Origin: CAZHON01 sp964534565
GTDB lineage: Bacteria > Patescibacteriota > Gracilibacteria > Peribacterales > Peribacteraceae
Direction: 5' to 3'
Assembly: GCA_964534565.1 (NCBI GenBank)
Contig: CAZHON010000002.1
Location: 62,001-126,000 of the forward strand
Length of the DNA: 64,000 nt
In this document: positions 52,701 through 60,857 of the stretch, piece after piece
Layout of the letters: each line of letters starts with the position of its first letter
Position numbering within the stretch: the stretch's first letter is position 1
Notes under the pieces: model-generated
Databases searched by the model: none
What the model was told of the DNA's origin: nothing
The model's input: the letters and a program-made list of their open reading frames with translations, nothing else
Made by a program: the position numbers and the translations under genes

Positions 52701-54704
52701 CCTGCACTGTTTCCTACATGCACCACTCTCAATAACCTATTCATGAAAGGAGCAGATAACAATCTCTATTCATCCATGTTCTGCCCTGACAAGAGTGATC
52801 CTAAGAAATACAATTTTGCGATCGGCAAAATTGCAATCAACGGAACAAGTTTCGTGACGGTGCCCAGTGCAGACCCAAACAATCTGCCTCATCCGGTCGC
52901 TGTCGCATCGGACGGATCCGTCTGGGGAACGTATGCAAGGTGGACAACCGACAGGGACGGCACGATCCATGTGACAGAAAAGGGATTTGAACAAATCACT
53001 CCGGACGGGACGCTGAACAAGTTCCCAACACCCAAACGAGAACCCTATAACTCAATTAATTTTATAAAGACGGGAATTCAGGCAGAGCAATTTAATGGCT
53101 CAAACAACCTATCTTTTGATGCAGAAGGAACGCTGTGGTTTACCATGTCCTACACCGTCCCTCCTCCTGATGATTGCTCAATGAATGTGAGTGATTACAG
53201 CGAGTATTTCTATGGAGATAAATGTGCAGGGAAAGTCCATAACTATATTGGTCGTATGAAACCCAATGGAATGTATTTTGAATATGAAATTCCCGAAAAC
53301 CATTCACTTTGGAACATGACTCTCGGTTCCGACAAAAAAATATATGGCATACACACGATAGGAAAGTATACAAACCTCAAGGGTGGATGGGGCACAGGAA
53401 CCATTCTGCAACTTTCCTGCAATGACAAACCAACCGGCATATCTTCTTCGAGCAGCATCACTTCCTCGAAAGGCAGCGTCGTGTCCTCTCAGAGCAGTAC
53501 ATCGTCCGCTTTCACGACAAGCGTGTCTTCGGCCATCAACACAAGCAGCGGTGGTTCCAATGGCTCAGGAATAAGCAATTCGTCGTCGAGCAAGGGCACA
53601 ACAACTTCACTCTCTTCCTCTAGCACCGGAGGTGGTGGAGGCGGCGCAACCGTCTGTCCCCAAGACTCTTGTGGAGATTGGGGTACGGATTACTGTGGAA
53701 CTCTTTCTCAAATCTGTGTGAACCTTGCACAGTCCCCCTGCCTTGTCTGCACGATTCCGGGTACACAACTTTCGTCATCCAGGTCTTCCAGCTCCGCCAT
53801 CGTCTCATCGTCTTCCATCTACAACGCATCGTCACAGTATGCGCACTCTTCGTCGTCATCCTATCCACCAAGCGGCTACATCAACTCTTCTTCCACCGGA
53901 AACCTCAACCCGTTCTTCTTCTATCCCACAATCTTCGGAACATCGTCCAAGGCTCTTGTGCAACCAACGATAGCCTCCTCCACTCCCGACTGGCACACGG
54001 TCTTGGGTGGAACAGCCTCCACTCCGTTCATCGCAGTCGATCAACCGACTCCGACGGAGCGCACTCCTTCTGTCTGCGGAAATGGGAGGAAAGAAGCAGG
54101 AGAAGAATGTGATGACGGGAATGCACGTGACTTCGATGGATGCAGTGCCGACTGTTTGCTGGAACGTGGAACATGCGGAGACGGCGTGATTGAGAAGCTG
54201 CTCGGAGAACAGTGTGAACAGGCATTGATGACTCCGGACCTTCCCTTCAGTTGCAATGCTCGCTGCCGATTCCAGTCGGTGTCCTGCGGAGACGGAAAGG
54301 TGGATGCAGGAGAAGAATGCGACGAGGGAGCCGGCAACAGCAATCTCTCCGGTGGTCGATGTAGGAAAGATTGTTCCCTGGGACGATGCGGAGACTTTGT
54401 GATCGACTCACCTGCCGAAACCTGTGACGACGGAAACAAATTGAATGGAGACGGCTGCAGCAGCAACTGTCAGCAGGAACGCCCTGCGGACAACACATCG
54501 CTGACGGCCCAAGTCTTCAACATGGGCTTCACGCAACCGGTACAACAGCAAGTCGCCTATCAACAACCCAATCAGCCAGCGGTTCTGCCGGCCGTGATGG
54601 CACCGACCCACTCGCCTGTGGGACAGACGGGACCTGCGTCCGTGGCTGTCATGGCTGCGGGGGCTGCAGCCGGGGTGGGATGGGTACGCAGGAAGAGAAA
54701 GTAG
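49797..54704 (+). CDS. Giant surface protein with beta-propeller-like region (paralogue 3)
   Basis: About 1635 residues, the largest in the window. The signal-anchor is MKLRVLIGVGVLVVGVLLYE. EQCDDNN and EQCDDGN units lie at residues 135-190, a Gly-rich linker at about 600-680, then a region (about 735-1200) with repeated D-G-(S/T)-(V/L)-(Y/W) strands like GSVYQN and GSVWGTY. These recall a virginiamycin-B-lyase/NHL-type propeller. A Ser-rich linker, the box CPQDSCGDWGTDYC, DUF4215 units (1424-1560) and the tail PVGQTGPASVAVMAAGAA plus VRRKRK complete it. A sugar- or protein-binding role is possible but unproven. The start is set by the signal sequence; TATGGT lies 9 nt upstream. Confidence 0.82.
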   Translation: MKLRVLIGVGVLVVGVLLYEVLHGTLVPSQSLTGLVLPGGDFPNPVSSPLRTCAAEEVNGPGSRINYHHSDCNDDWACTADQCVSCSYAKYLKPSTNCTESTTQGICINTITWWGGIDPATGNACYACANNKIEGTEQCDDNNNIDGDGCNSICQLEICGNNVKDVGEQCDDGNTTNGDGCSSTCKTESKPQCSDNQDNDGDGVKDKDDPQCYPCDACAKNALDHIRETRPSAKLSDTDVQQQLAAEDNNYDATKNSEGEGCLAPQQFTAVPWYKQPWNFMASLIFAGGVSKDTVIQALPTTKADDVCGNAGLVGYKKGNQCCECAPNFQAVKAAEMNMGFTDAAGTLPMALCFNTQVKFDDIATAQNIGTIANATLVDSCKDRAKTLTLWDNKYEKDFKTGATKVKDTFINGHAVAECICRGEESQVISYMKDIVAKQNQFLKIRKDALDAAVAAVDTDPQYANNPNLRAPRMQKLKDDALLDRNKINDQFDGPGGVKAKYKKWLDTNPKTTGGQASFQTYTESPAQWGPDDWKVTVTTQNAANIPDSAKKIFDSFASCVRGGGTPDGCLVSQPNAVCPDIAPPDLSKLTPPKPTNSSSAAGGTGGGGTGGGGGTGGGGTGGGGGTGGGGASAGDPGGGGGGTNPTTSSDGGTSPNPGGGSGDPPGGGGGGGISSTNSSTSYIFNPPSIDEKLTMTGCTTANIATAWTMSDSGLPLYYGYSNNIAMTKVGDTNPRNGRFLEILSAGNDKLWLQWIKQEFTLDNDPVPLDTSALDANNSYKYYLPTWVLPHVFPRFKNNSLLITHDRRRSVDQAGNGFHIIDAGIDGVYHHTGLGSFSLSQKNIQYGPDALPIPAGGGIDVYGAWSTNGAARGNNGDMWVTRTTALTTKCDPNDTNAKPHYCYQMSAVHVLPNGTEQVIQLPAKYNSLTSASWRLAVGPDGSVYQNPLMSSPTFFKISPTGQVSDITIPALFPTCTTLNNLFMKGADNNLYSSMFCPDKSDPKKYNFAIGKIAINGTSFVTVPSADPNNLPHPVAVASDGSVWGTYARWTTDRDGTIHVTEKGFEQITPDGTLNKFPTPKREPYNSINFIKTGIQAEQFNGSNNLSFDAEGTLWFTMSYTVPPPDDCSMNVSDYSEYFYGDKCAGKVHNYIGRMKPNGMYFEYEIPENHSLWNMTLGSDKKIYGIHTIGKYTNLKGGWGTGTILQLSCNDKPTGISSSSSITSSKGSVVSSQSSTSSAFTTSVSSAINTSSGGSNGSGISNSSSSKGTTTSLSSSSTGGGGGGATVCPQDSCGDWGTDYCGTLSQICVNLAQSPCLVCTIPGTQLSSSRSSSSAIVSSSSIYNASSQYAHSSSSSYPPSGYINSSSTGNLNPFFFYPTIFGTSSKALVQPTIASSTPDWHTVLGGTASTPFIAVDQPTPTERTPSVCGNGRKEAGEECDDGNARDFDGCSADCLLERGTCGDGVIEKLLGEQCEQALMTPDLPFSCNARCRFQSVSCGDGKVDAGEECDEGAGNSNLSGGRCRKDCSLGRCGDFVIDSPAETCDDGNKLNGDGCSSNCQQERPADNTSLTAQVFNMGFTQPVQQQVAYQQPNQPAVLPAVMAPTHSPVGQTGPASVAVMAAGAAAGVGWVRRKRK

Positions 54705-54730
54705 AAATTTTCGCTTCCCAAAGCCCAAAA

Positions 54731-54754
54731 AATGACAAGAAAGTATGTCATTCT
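54731..54754 (+). terminator. Possible terminator after paralogue 3
   Basis: Stem AATGACA/TGTCATT around AGAAAGTA, with only a weak T tail (CTTG). It is plausible but not strong. Confidence 0.4.
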
Positions 54755-54757
54755 TGA

Positions 54758-54785
54758 TTGACATCCTCCCCCTTTAGCGTATCCT
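54758..54785 (+). promoter_or_regulatory. Promoter of the zinc-ribbon gene
   Basis: TTGACA at 54758-54763, a 16-nt spacer and TATCCT at 54780-54785. The leader to the ATG is about 80 nt. TTGACATCCT is also the start of the rplJ promoter. Confidence 0.8.
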
Positions 54786-54873
54786 GAGCACAGCAGACGT
54801 CCTTCCCAGTACTATCGGTCACACGATCGGAAAGAAAGGAAACGATGCAAATTATTTCTTTCTTCTTATCGTT

Positions 54874-55167
54874 ATGGCTGATCAGCAGCTACAGTGCCGC
54901 GATTGCGGTCAACAGTTCACGTTCACAGATGGTGAACAAGAGTTCTACGCGAGCAAGAACTTGAGCGCTCCACAGCGCTGCAAGGATTGCCGCAACAAGC
55001 GCAAGGCCGACCGCATGGGCGGAGCAGGCGGCGGACAAATGCACGACGCTGTGTGTGCCCAGTGTGGCAACCAGTGCCAGGTTCCTTTCAAGCCACGTCC
55101 AGTGGAGGAAGGAGGCCGACCAGTGCTTTGTAAGGCATGTTTCGACGCATCGCGCGGAGCACGCTAA
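54874..55167 (+). CDS. Small double zinc-ribbon protein
   Basis: A 97-residue protein with two zinc-binding units. The first is CRDCGQQFTFTDGEQEFY ... CKDCRNKRK, matching the 'probable zinc-binding' (zf-trcl) family. The second is CAQCGNQCQVPFKPRP ... CKACFDASRG, the CxxCxxxxxVPFxP type seen in CPR and other genomes as a cold-shock- or ribosome-associated orphan. A glycine-rich linker joins them. It has a strong promoter and terminator of its own, suggesting high expression. A nucleic-acid-binding role is an inference. Confidence 0.85.
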   Translation: MADQQLQCRDCGQQFTFTDGEQEFYASKNLSAPQRCKDCRNKRKADRMGGAGGGQMHDAVCAQCGNQCQVPFKPRPVEEGGRPVLCKACFDASRGAR

Positions 55168-55192
55168 GCGAGTTACTCACGCTTTCAAAAAG

Positions 55193-55216
55193 GCCGCTCG
55201 CAAGAGCGGCTTTTTT
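55193..55216 (+). terminator. Intrinsic terminator after the zinc-ribbon gene
   Basis: Stem GCCGCTC/GAGCGGC with a GCAA loop, followed by six T residues. Confidence 0.92.
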
Positions 55217-55228
55217 AATGCAAAGCCC

Positions 55229-55328
55229 CTCTCCCTGCCCCTCCCCCGGAGGGGGAGGGAATGCCTTTATGTGAATAAATGCCTCCTTCCAAATCCCTCT
55301 CCCTTTGGGAGAGGGTGCGGGAGAGGGC
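55229..55328. repeat. Intergenic palindromic repeat of the CCCTCTCCC type
   Basis: CCCCTCTCCC arms, an inner CCTCCCCC/GGGGGAGG hairpin and CCCTCTCCC-TTTGGGAGAGGG relate this to the repeat at 39508-39594, in rearranged order. It lies between the zinc-ribbon terminator and the next gene. Confidence 0.7.
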
Positions 55329-55329
55329 T

Positions 55330-56064
55330 ATGATGAAAGGGATGCCTCCTGACTCTCGCCGCTCCGCACTGCTCGATGCCCTTCGGGGAGTCGCCATTCT
55401 CGGCATGATCACCTATCACATCGCCTTCGATCTCTCGTTGTTTTGGGGGTCCGACATCGATGTGGAACATGGAGCATGGTGGTTCTTGGCGCGGGCAACA
55501 GCAATCACCTTCTTACTCGTCTCGGGCATGGCGGTCGCGTTCTCCGAGGAACAGTCTCTATCACTCTCCCTGAAAGATCGTTGGAGCAAACGCATTCAAC
55601 GCTCACTTTTGATCGCCCTCTGTGCGCTCCTGGTGTCCTTCGCAACGTACCTCCTCGATTCAGAAACCTATGTTCGTTTTGGAATCCTCCACCTACTCGC
55701 AGTATCCCGCCTGATCCTTCCACTCACGCTCCGTCTCAAGCGATGGAATATCCTCCTTGGAGCACTTATCATCGCACTCTTCCACACGGTTCCCTTCGTA
55801 CGCGACACCTCTCTTCTCTTGCCGTTTGGCATCGTGCCGCCTGCATTCGCCACCGTCGACTACTTCCCTATTGTTCCGTGGATCGGTGTGCTTTTGATGG
55901 GAATGGGAAGCGTGCAATTAAAATTCATAAGAGACTTCTTTATACATCAGCGATCACAAACACTTCTGACGGCAGTAGGACGACGCAGTTTGCTGATCTA
56001 CCTCATCCATCAGCCAATTATTCTTCTCACACTACGATTGATTTTAGGAAAGGGCAGTTTCTAA
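55330..56064 (+). CDS. DUF1624/heparan-alpha-glucosaminide acetyltransferase-like membrane protein
   Basis: A 244-residue integral membrane protein. The N-terminal RRSALLDALRGVAILGMITYHIAFDLS is the DUF1624 signature, with the conserved His in the first helix. WFLARATAITFLLVSGMAVAF follows, and several more helices reach the C-terminal RSLLIYLIHQPIILL. The family transfers acyl groups to sugars or is related to acyltransferase-3 proteins; it may modify cell-surface glycans. The start is ATG 55330 or 55333, since an upstream extension would be translated from the palindromic repeat. Confidence 0.85.
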   Translation: MMKGMPPDSRRSALLDALRGVAILGMITYHIAFDLSLFWGSDIDVEHGAWWFLARATAITFLLVSGMAVAFSEEQSLSLSLKDRWSKRIQRSLLIALCALLVSFATYLLDSETYVRFGILHLLAVSRLILPLTLRLKRWNILLGALIIALFHTVPFVRDTSLLLPFGIVPPAFATVDYFPIVPWIGVLLMGMGSVQLKFIRDFFIHQRSQTLLTAVGRRSLLIYLIHQPIILLTLRLILGKGSF

Positions 56065-56107
56065 AAATGCGTGTGTGACGAGTCTCTCCTTGCTAGACTG
56101 CCCCGCG

Positions 56108-57664
56108 ATGTCCTTCACGATCAGAAAGATCGATGAGAAGCCTCGTCGGTCCCTCCTCAGTTCGGCTAAGTCGATTCTCCTGTGGTCACTCACGGTCGGG
56201 CGGCCCCTCCTGCTGATCGGGGCAAGTTTGTGGAAGGAGCACAAAGAAGAAGTAGAGCACGAAAAGCGCAAAGAGTTCTGGAAGCGTGTTGCGGTGATTG
56301 TGGGAGCCATTGTCTGTGCCATCGCGGTGCTGATTTTCATCGTGCGCATGCTGATTTTGTTGAATGTCGTAGGTGTGCAGTCCTTCCTCTCTGTTGCAGC
56401 AGCCGATTTACCGGAGGATGAGCTGGGTCAAACGAACATTCTGCTTCTGGGACAGGGAGATGAAACGCACGATGGAGTCGATCTGACAGATACGATGATG
56501 ATCGCAAGCATCGACGCACGCGGAACAAAGAGCGCCGTCTTGCTCTCGATCCCCCGCGACCTCTACATGTACAACGTGCCGGGTGTGCACAACGGTCGCA
56601 TCAATGAACTCTATCGAAATACAAAGGAAGGATTGAAGCGCAAAGGAATGAAGGAGGCAGAGGCCTCGCAACAGGCAATGAAAAACATTGCAGGAATCAT
56701 CGGAGACCTTGTCGGACTCAAGATTCAACATGTGGTCCGCGTCGACTTCGTCGGGTTTGTGCAGGCCGTCGACAAGATTGGCGGAGTCACCGTGGATGTT
56801 CCCTACCAGATCGTCGACCGTGAGTACCCAGACGCACGCGGAGACGGGTACCAAACCTTCATGATCACCGCCGGACCGCACCAATTGGATGGAGAAACAG
56901 CGCTCAAATACGCACGCAGTCGCCACACCACAAGCGACTTCGGCCGCAGCGCACGCCAGCAGCAGCTGATCGCTGCGCTTGCAGAGAAGATGAAGAGCGA
57001 AGGAACGCTCACCAGCCCTTCGACCATCTTGGGACTCATTCAAATCGCAGGGAAACACGTTGAAACGACGATGAGTTTCGGCGAAATTCTGGCACTCGCA
57101 AAGGCCGGTAAATCGCTCGATAAAGCCAATATGATCAATGTACAGCTCAGTGATCAAAACGGTCTCTACGGTGGCGTTCCACAGTCGGGCGGATTCCTCT
57201 ACCCACCACCACGCGATCAGTTTGGGGGAGCAGCAGTCCTTCTCCCTGTCTCCATTCCAGAGTTCCCCGTCACGTGGAAACAGATCAAAACGTTCGTCAC
57301 ACTCCTCACGACACACCGCGATCTCTTCCTGACCCCCCTGCCGATCGAGATTCGTAACGTCAGTGCACCGAGTGGAAGCGCCCAGCGCCTGGCATGGGAA
57401 TTGACCCGCTACGGACTGGATGTCGTCAGCTCCAAGAATGCCGATAAGGAGATCTCGAAAAAGGGCATTCCGGGTTCTGCGATGGTGATTCCGCCTGCCG
57501 TCATGGATTCAGGAACCTACCTCTCCAAATTGCTTGGAATCCCATCATCGAAAGGCACCGACGAACCCTTGATTCCCGACGTGCGACCAGGGAGTATTCT
57601 CATACTGCTTGGCAAAGATTATCAGTATAAGCCACTGCAGGACCTCCTCCCGGCTTCTCTGTGA
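56108..57664 (+). CDS. LytR-CpsA-Psr (LCP) family glycopolymer transferase
   Basis: A 518-residue protein with a cytoplasmic N-terminus, a transmembrane helix (VAVIVGAIVCAIAVLIFIVRML) and the extracellular LCP domain. This has NILLLGQGDETHDGVDLTDT, MMIASIDARGTKSAVLLSIP, PRDLYM and GRINELYRN. The conserved Arg/Asp residues for the lipid pyrophosphate are present (SIPRDLYM, TALKYARSRHTTSDFGRSARQQ). The C-terminal 150 residues form an extra LytR_C-like domain (VSAPSGSAQRLAWELTRYGL). It attaches polymers to the wall or to proteins. TAGACT lies 8 nt upstream. The stop overlaps the next GTG. Confidence 0.92.
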   Translation: MSFTIRKIDEKPRRSLLSSAKSILLWSLTVGRPLLLIGASLWKEHKEEVEHEKRKEFWKRVAVIVGAIVCAIAVLIFIVRMLILLNVVGVQSFLSVAAADLPEDELGQTNILLLGQGDETHDGVDLTDTMMIASIDARGTKSAVLLSIPRDLYMYNVPGVHNGRINELYRNTKEGLKRKGMKEAEASQQAMKNIAGIIGDLVGLKIQHVVRVDFVGFVQAVDKIGGVTVDVPYQIVDREYPDARGDGYQTFMITAGPHQLDGETALKYARSRHTTSDFGRSARQQQLIAALAEKMKSEGTLTSPSTILGLIQIAGKHVETTMSFGEILALAKAGKSLDKANMINVQLSDQNGLYGGVPQSGGFLYPPPRDQFGGAAVLLPVSIPEFPVTWKQIKTFVTLLTTHRDLFLTPLPIEIRNVSAPSGSAQRLAWELTRYGLDVVSSKNADKEISKKGIPGSAMVIPPAVMDSGTYLSKLLGIPSSKGTDEPLIPDVRPGSILILLGKDYQYKPLQDLLPASL

Positions 57665-58566
57665 CCCCCCGCGACATCATCGCACGTTCCTGGGCTTTGA
57701 CACTCCAACACCCCGCTCTGCGCGGCTGGTCCTTTGTCGCGTCCTTCCTCGAAACCTGCATCGATACATGGCTCATCGTCTTTCAGACCACGTTCCTTGT
57801 GACGTATTTGCGTACAGGGCACGTCACGGGATTCTTCGACGTGGGTAGCCAGCTCTACTTCTTCCTCCCAACCTGGGTGTTCTGGGGCGGCATTACGGGC
57901 GTGATTCTGCTCTTCATCAACGAACTCTTCGTCCCTCACCTGTGCCGCGGTGCAGTGATTGGACTCGGCGCCAAAGCACACCTGGGCGAACCCACAAAAG
58001 GAGGATTGGTGCTCGCGCTCTACAACTTCTTTCCACTCTTCACCCTGCACGGGTTTGTGTTTTTGAGCAGCTGGACGACAACCGTCAGTTTAATCTCTTT
58101 GATTCTGCGTTATTTTGAAGACCCCGTTCGCTCCATCAGTATTGCGATGCTGCTCTTCTTCTTCCTGCTCATGAACGGACTGAAGTTCATGTTCGCATTT
58201 GCAGACCAGGCAGTGGTCGTGCGGAAAATGAGCATTTTTGCCGCAATTGCACGTTCAATCAAAATAATTGTTAGCCACCTCAGCTCCATCCTTTTCCTCG
58301 TGGTGCTTCTGCTGGTGATTTCCATTCGCATCATCCTCAATGCTGCGGTCGTTATTATTTTGCCCGCACTCATTACGGGGCTTGGCCTGCTGCTCGCACT
58401 CGTCTTTTCCCCTGCGGCAAGCACCGTCATTTCAGCGATCGTGGGACTCATTGCCCTCCTTGTGATTAGCTACTTCTTCTCCTATCTCTACGCCTTCAAG
58501 GTAACGGTGTGGACGGTGATGTTTTTAGAACTTGATAAAGAAAAGGATTTGGATGTGATCCAGTAG
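57661..58566 (+). CDS. Multi-pass membrane protein of unknown function
   Basis: A 301-residue protein with about six hydrophobic segments (for example YFFLPTWVFWGGITGVILLFI and SIAMLLFFFLLMNGLKFMF). No family is recognised; it resembles DUF-type membrane proteins found beside LCP genes. The GTG start overlaps the LCP stop (GTGA), so it is translationally coupled and may help the same wall-polymer process. Confidence 0.65.
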   Translation: MTPRDIIARSWALTLQHPALRGWSFVASFLETCIDTWLIVFQTTFLVTYLRTGHVTGFFDVGSQLYFFLPTWVFWGGITGVILLFINELFVPHLCRGAVIGLGAKAHLGEPTKGGLVLALYNFFPLFTLHGFVFLSSWTTTVSLISLILRYFEDPVRSISIAMLLFFFLLMNGLKFMFAFADQAVVVRKMSIFAAIARSIKIIVSHLSSILFLVVLLLVISIRIILNAAVVIILPALITGLGLLLALVFSPAASTVISAIVGLIALLVISYFFSYLYAFKVTVWTVMFLELDKEKDLDVIQ

Positions 58567-58592
58567 GAGAATAGGAGTCTGGGAGCCAGTTG

Positions 58593-58633
58593 TTGACAGT
58601 GTACGTCCGTCCACCTATACTCAGGAACGTTCC
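58593..58633 (+). promoter_or_regulatory. lexA promoter with candidate self-operator
   Basis: TTGACA, a 17-nt spacer and TATACT form a near-perfect promoter. Right at the start point lies the 10-bp palindrome GGAACGTTCC (58624-58633), a plausible LexA binding site. It does not match the classical spaced boxes. Confidence 0.7.
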
Positions 58634-58643
58634 CCTTTTGCCT

Positions 58644-59249
58644 ATGACTCTCACCTCTCACCAGCGCACGACGCTTAATTACATCCGTGAGTTCCAACAC
58701 AAGCGCGGCTACTCACCGTCTCTCGCCGATCTGGCGATTGCGTTTGGAGTGAGCAGCAAGAACGCTGTTGCGAAAGTGATCAGCGCCTTGGTGAAACAGG
58801 GGCATTTGGAGAAGGACCCCAAAGGACGCATCAAGATTATTGATATGCCGGAGGAAGGAAGTGAGCACACAGCAATCGTGCTCCCACTCTTTGGACCGAT
58901 CACCGCCGGTTTTGCCGCGCCTGCGGAAGAACAGGCTGAGGAACACATCACGATGGAGAATTATTTGGTGCGAGACAAAGCATCGACATTTCTCCTTCGC
59001 GTGAAAGGCGACAGTATGATCAATGCAGGAATTTTTGAGGGAGATTTGGTCGTCGTCGAACGCAAGAAAACACCACGTCGCGAAGACATCGTCGTTGGTG
59101 TGTTGGATGGAGAATTCACACTGAAGCGCCTAAAGCAGGATAAGGGAAAGTATTATCTGCAAGCGGAGAATCCAGCGTATCCGGATTTGCATGCACTGGA
59201 GGAGCTACAAGTAGCTGGGGTGGTAGTGGGAGTGATTAGAAAGTATTAA
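58644..59249 (+). CDS. lexA: LexA-type SOS repressor
   Basis: A 201-residue repressor-protease. The winged-helix N-terminus has MTLTSHQRTTLNYIREFQHK, YSPSLADLAIAFGVSS and KVISALVKQGHLEKDPKGR. The autocleavage site is in LFGPITAGFAAPA (Ala-Gly), the catalytic Ser in VKGDSMINAGIFEGDLVVV, and the Lys in GEFTLKRLK. RecA-triggered self-cleavage would derepress repair genes. The linked Y-family polymerase, now separated by a small inserted gene, is the obvious target. Confidence 0.93.
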   Translation: MTLTSHQRTTLNYIREFQHKRGYSPSLADLAIAFGVSSKNAVAKVISALVKQGHLEKDPKGRIKIIDMPEEGSEHTAIVLPLFGPITAGFAAPAEEQAEEHITMENYLVRDKASTFLLRVKGDSMINAGIFEGDLVVVERKKTPRREDIVVGVLDGEFTLKRLKQDKGKYYLQAENPAYPDLHALEELQVAGVVVGVIRKY

Positions 59250-59252
59250 GGG

Positions 59253-59660
59253 TTACGTATTATGGGATATGGAAACTATCTATTCATTTACTGATTTAAA
59301 CGGCTGGAAAGAAGCGCACAAATTAGTGCTGCAGATCTATGCGTGTACTCAGAAATTTCCCAACGATGAACGATTTGGACTGACTCAACAAATCAGAAGA
59401 GCTGTTGTATCTATTTCTTCAAATATCGCAGAGGGATTTTCCAAATCCTTCTCAAAAGAAAAGGCTCAATTTTACACAACTGCTTTGGCATCTCTCACAG
59501 AGGTCCAAAATCAGTTATTGATCGCAAGAGACGTGCACTATCTAACCACTGAGCAATATTCACCTATTGCCGATCAAACAATTGTTGCCAGTAAACTACT
59601 GAATGGTCTCATAAAATCGGTCCGCTCGCGTACCCCGTAATACATTCCCCATACCCCGTG
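59253..59660 (+). mobile_element. Minimal four-helix-bundle-gene element with terminal repeats
   Basis: The left end is ACGTATTATGGGATATGG; the right end is CGTACCCCGTAATACATTCCCCATACCCCGT (split: CGTACCCCGTAATACATT and CCCCATACCCCGT). GTATTA-GGG and its complement form imperfect inverted ends. The same ends, without the gene, occur at 41567-41662. The element lies exactly between lexA and the polymerase gene. No transposase is present. Confidence 0.65.
59269..59640 (+). CDS. Four-helix-bundle protein (23S rRNA intervening-sequence type)
   Basis: A 123-residue helical protein with the family pattern: FTDLNGWKEAHKLVLQIYAC, FGLTQQIRRAVVSISSNIAEGFSK and QFYTTALASLTEVQNQLLIA. Such genes were first seen in rRNA intervening sequences and are scattered through CPR genomes; their function is unknown and they form pentamers or similar rings. 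Here the ATG lies in the left terminal repeat and the TAA in the right one, so the element is little more than this gene. AT content is higher than in lexA and the polymerase, consistent with acquisition. Confidence 0.88.
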   Translation: METIYSFTDLNGWKEAHKLVLQIYACTQKFPNDERFGLTQQIRRAVVSISSNIAEGFSKSFSKEKAQFYTTALASLTEVQNQLLIARDVHYLTTEQYSPIADQTIVASKLLNGLIKSVRSRTP

Positions 59661-60857
59661 ATCGCCCACGTCGACGCCGATTCCTTCTTCGCGTCCGTTC
59701 TTCAACGGCTGCACCCTCATTTACGAGGCAAACCTCTGTTTGCTCTCGGGATGCATGGCACCTTCATCATTGCGGCGAGTTACGAGGCGAAAGCGAAAGG
59801 GGTGAGAACCGGCATGTCGATCAAAGAAGCTCGAGAGCGATGCCCGGGAGCGATGGAGATGGCATCGGATTTTCGCGAGACAGGTCTCGCCTCTCAACAA
59901 ATTGAGAGCGTGCTCCGGGACACATGCCCCATCATTGAACAGATGTCGATTGATGAGTGGTATATCGACATGGCTAGTTGTGTGGGAGGACCCCCCAAAG
60001 ACCCGGTGACGTGGGCAACCGATCTGCAAAAACGAATTGCCCACGATGTGGGACTGAGTGTCTCCATCGGTGTTGCATCGACGAAGCTTCTTGCAAAGTT
60101 GGCGGGCGAAACGAAGAAGCCCGCGGGTGTCACGGTGATCCACCCGACACAAATCGACGCATTCCTCTCCAATCGGCCAATGGAGGCTATTTGTGGCATG
60201 GGTTCGCGTCGTTGTATTCCGGCGAAAGCACGTGGATGGAGTACCGCCTATGACATTGCCCATGCTCCAAGCGATGTACTGTTGCAACTGTACGGTCGCC
60301 CGGGCCTCGATTTGCAGCAGGAATTGCAAGGAGTTATCAGAGATCCAGTAAATGCAATCGAAGCTGCACCCAAATCGATCTCGCGCTGTCGCAGTATGCG
60401 AAAGACGGACGATGAATCCATCGTGTGGGGCATGCTTCTGGAGCACCTGGCCATCACCGTTCGACGCATGCGCTCGCACACGTTTGCATGTGGATTCATC
60501 AGTGTCTGGGTTCGGGACAGCGACTATCACTATCACGGCACGCACCTACGGTTACCGATGGCGACCGACACCGAACGCGAACTGCTCCCCAGTGTTCGAC
60601 ACTGTTGGCGAAAACTCCTACGTCCGGGCCGACGCTACACCCAGGTCGGCATTGCACTCTCGGACTTCTCTCCCGTATCGGTACAGCAATACTCTCTGTT
60701 TGAAGCTCCCAAAGTGACCGATAGCGGCAAAGCGCTTCAGTCAGCCATGGATACGGTTCGCAAGAAATTCGGCAAAGGAATCATCATGAGCGGGGCTGCA
60801 TTGAATGTGACCGACCAAAGCAGGCCCGAACTTGGAATCGAGATCATCGAAAATTAA
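59658..60857 (+). CDS. Y-family DNA polymerase (DinB/UmuC type)
   Basis: A 399-residue translesion polymerase. The palm motifs are IAHVDADSFFASV at the start and QMSIDEWYIDMAS near residue 100. Then come LSVSIGVASTKLLAKLAGET and the helix-hairpin-helix region CGMGSRRCIPAKARGW. The little-finger domain follows, with CRSMRKTDDESIVWGM. It replicates across damaged bases, probably under LexA control. The GTG start is inside the right repeat of the inserted element, so the original start may have been replaced. The 3' end overlaps the convergent YibE/F gene by 4 bp. Confidence 0.92.
   Translation: MIAHVDADSFFASVLQRLHPHLRGKPLFALGMHGTFIIAASYEAKAKGVRTGMSIKEARERCPGAMEMASDFRETGLASQQIESVLRDTCPIIEQMSIDEWYIDMASCVGGPPKDPVTWATDLQKRIAHDVGLSVSIGVASTKLLAKLAGETKKPAGVTVIHPTQIDAFLSNRPMEAICGMGSRRCIPAKARGWSTAYDIAHAPSDVLLQLYGRPGLDLQQELQGVIRDPVNAIEAAPKSISRCRSMRKTDDESIVWGMLLEHLAITVRRMRSHTFACGFISVWVRDSDYHYHGTHLRLPMATDTERELLPSVRHCWRKLLRPGRRYTQVGIALSDFSPVSVQQYSLFEAPKVTDSGKALQSAMDTVRKKFGKGIIMSGAALNVTDQSRPELGIEIIEN

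Noticed and set aside
53430..53640. Serine-rich tract as a repeat element
   Set aside because: This is low-complexity coding sequence of a surface stalk; codons vary and the frame is maintained.
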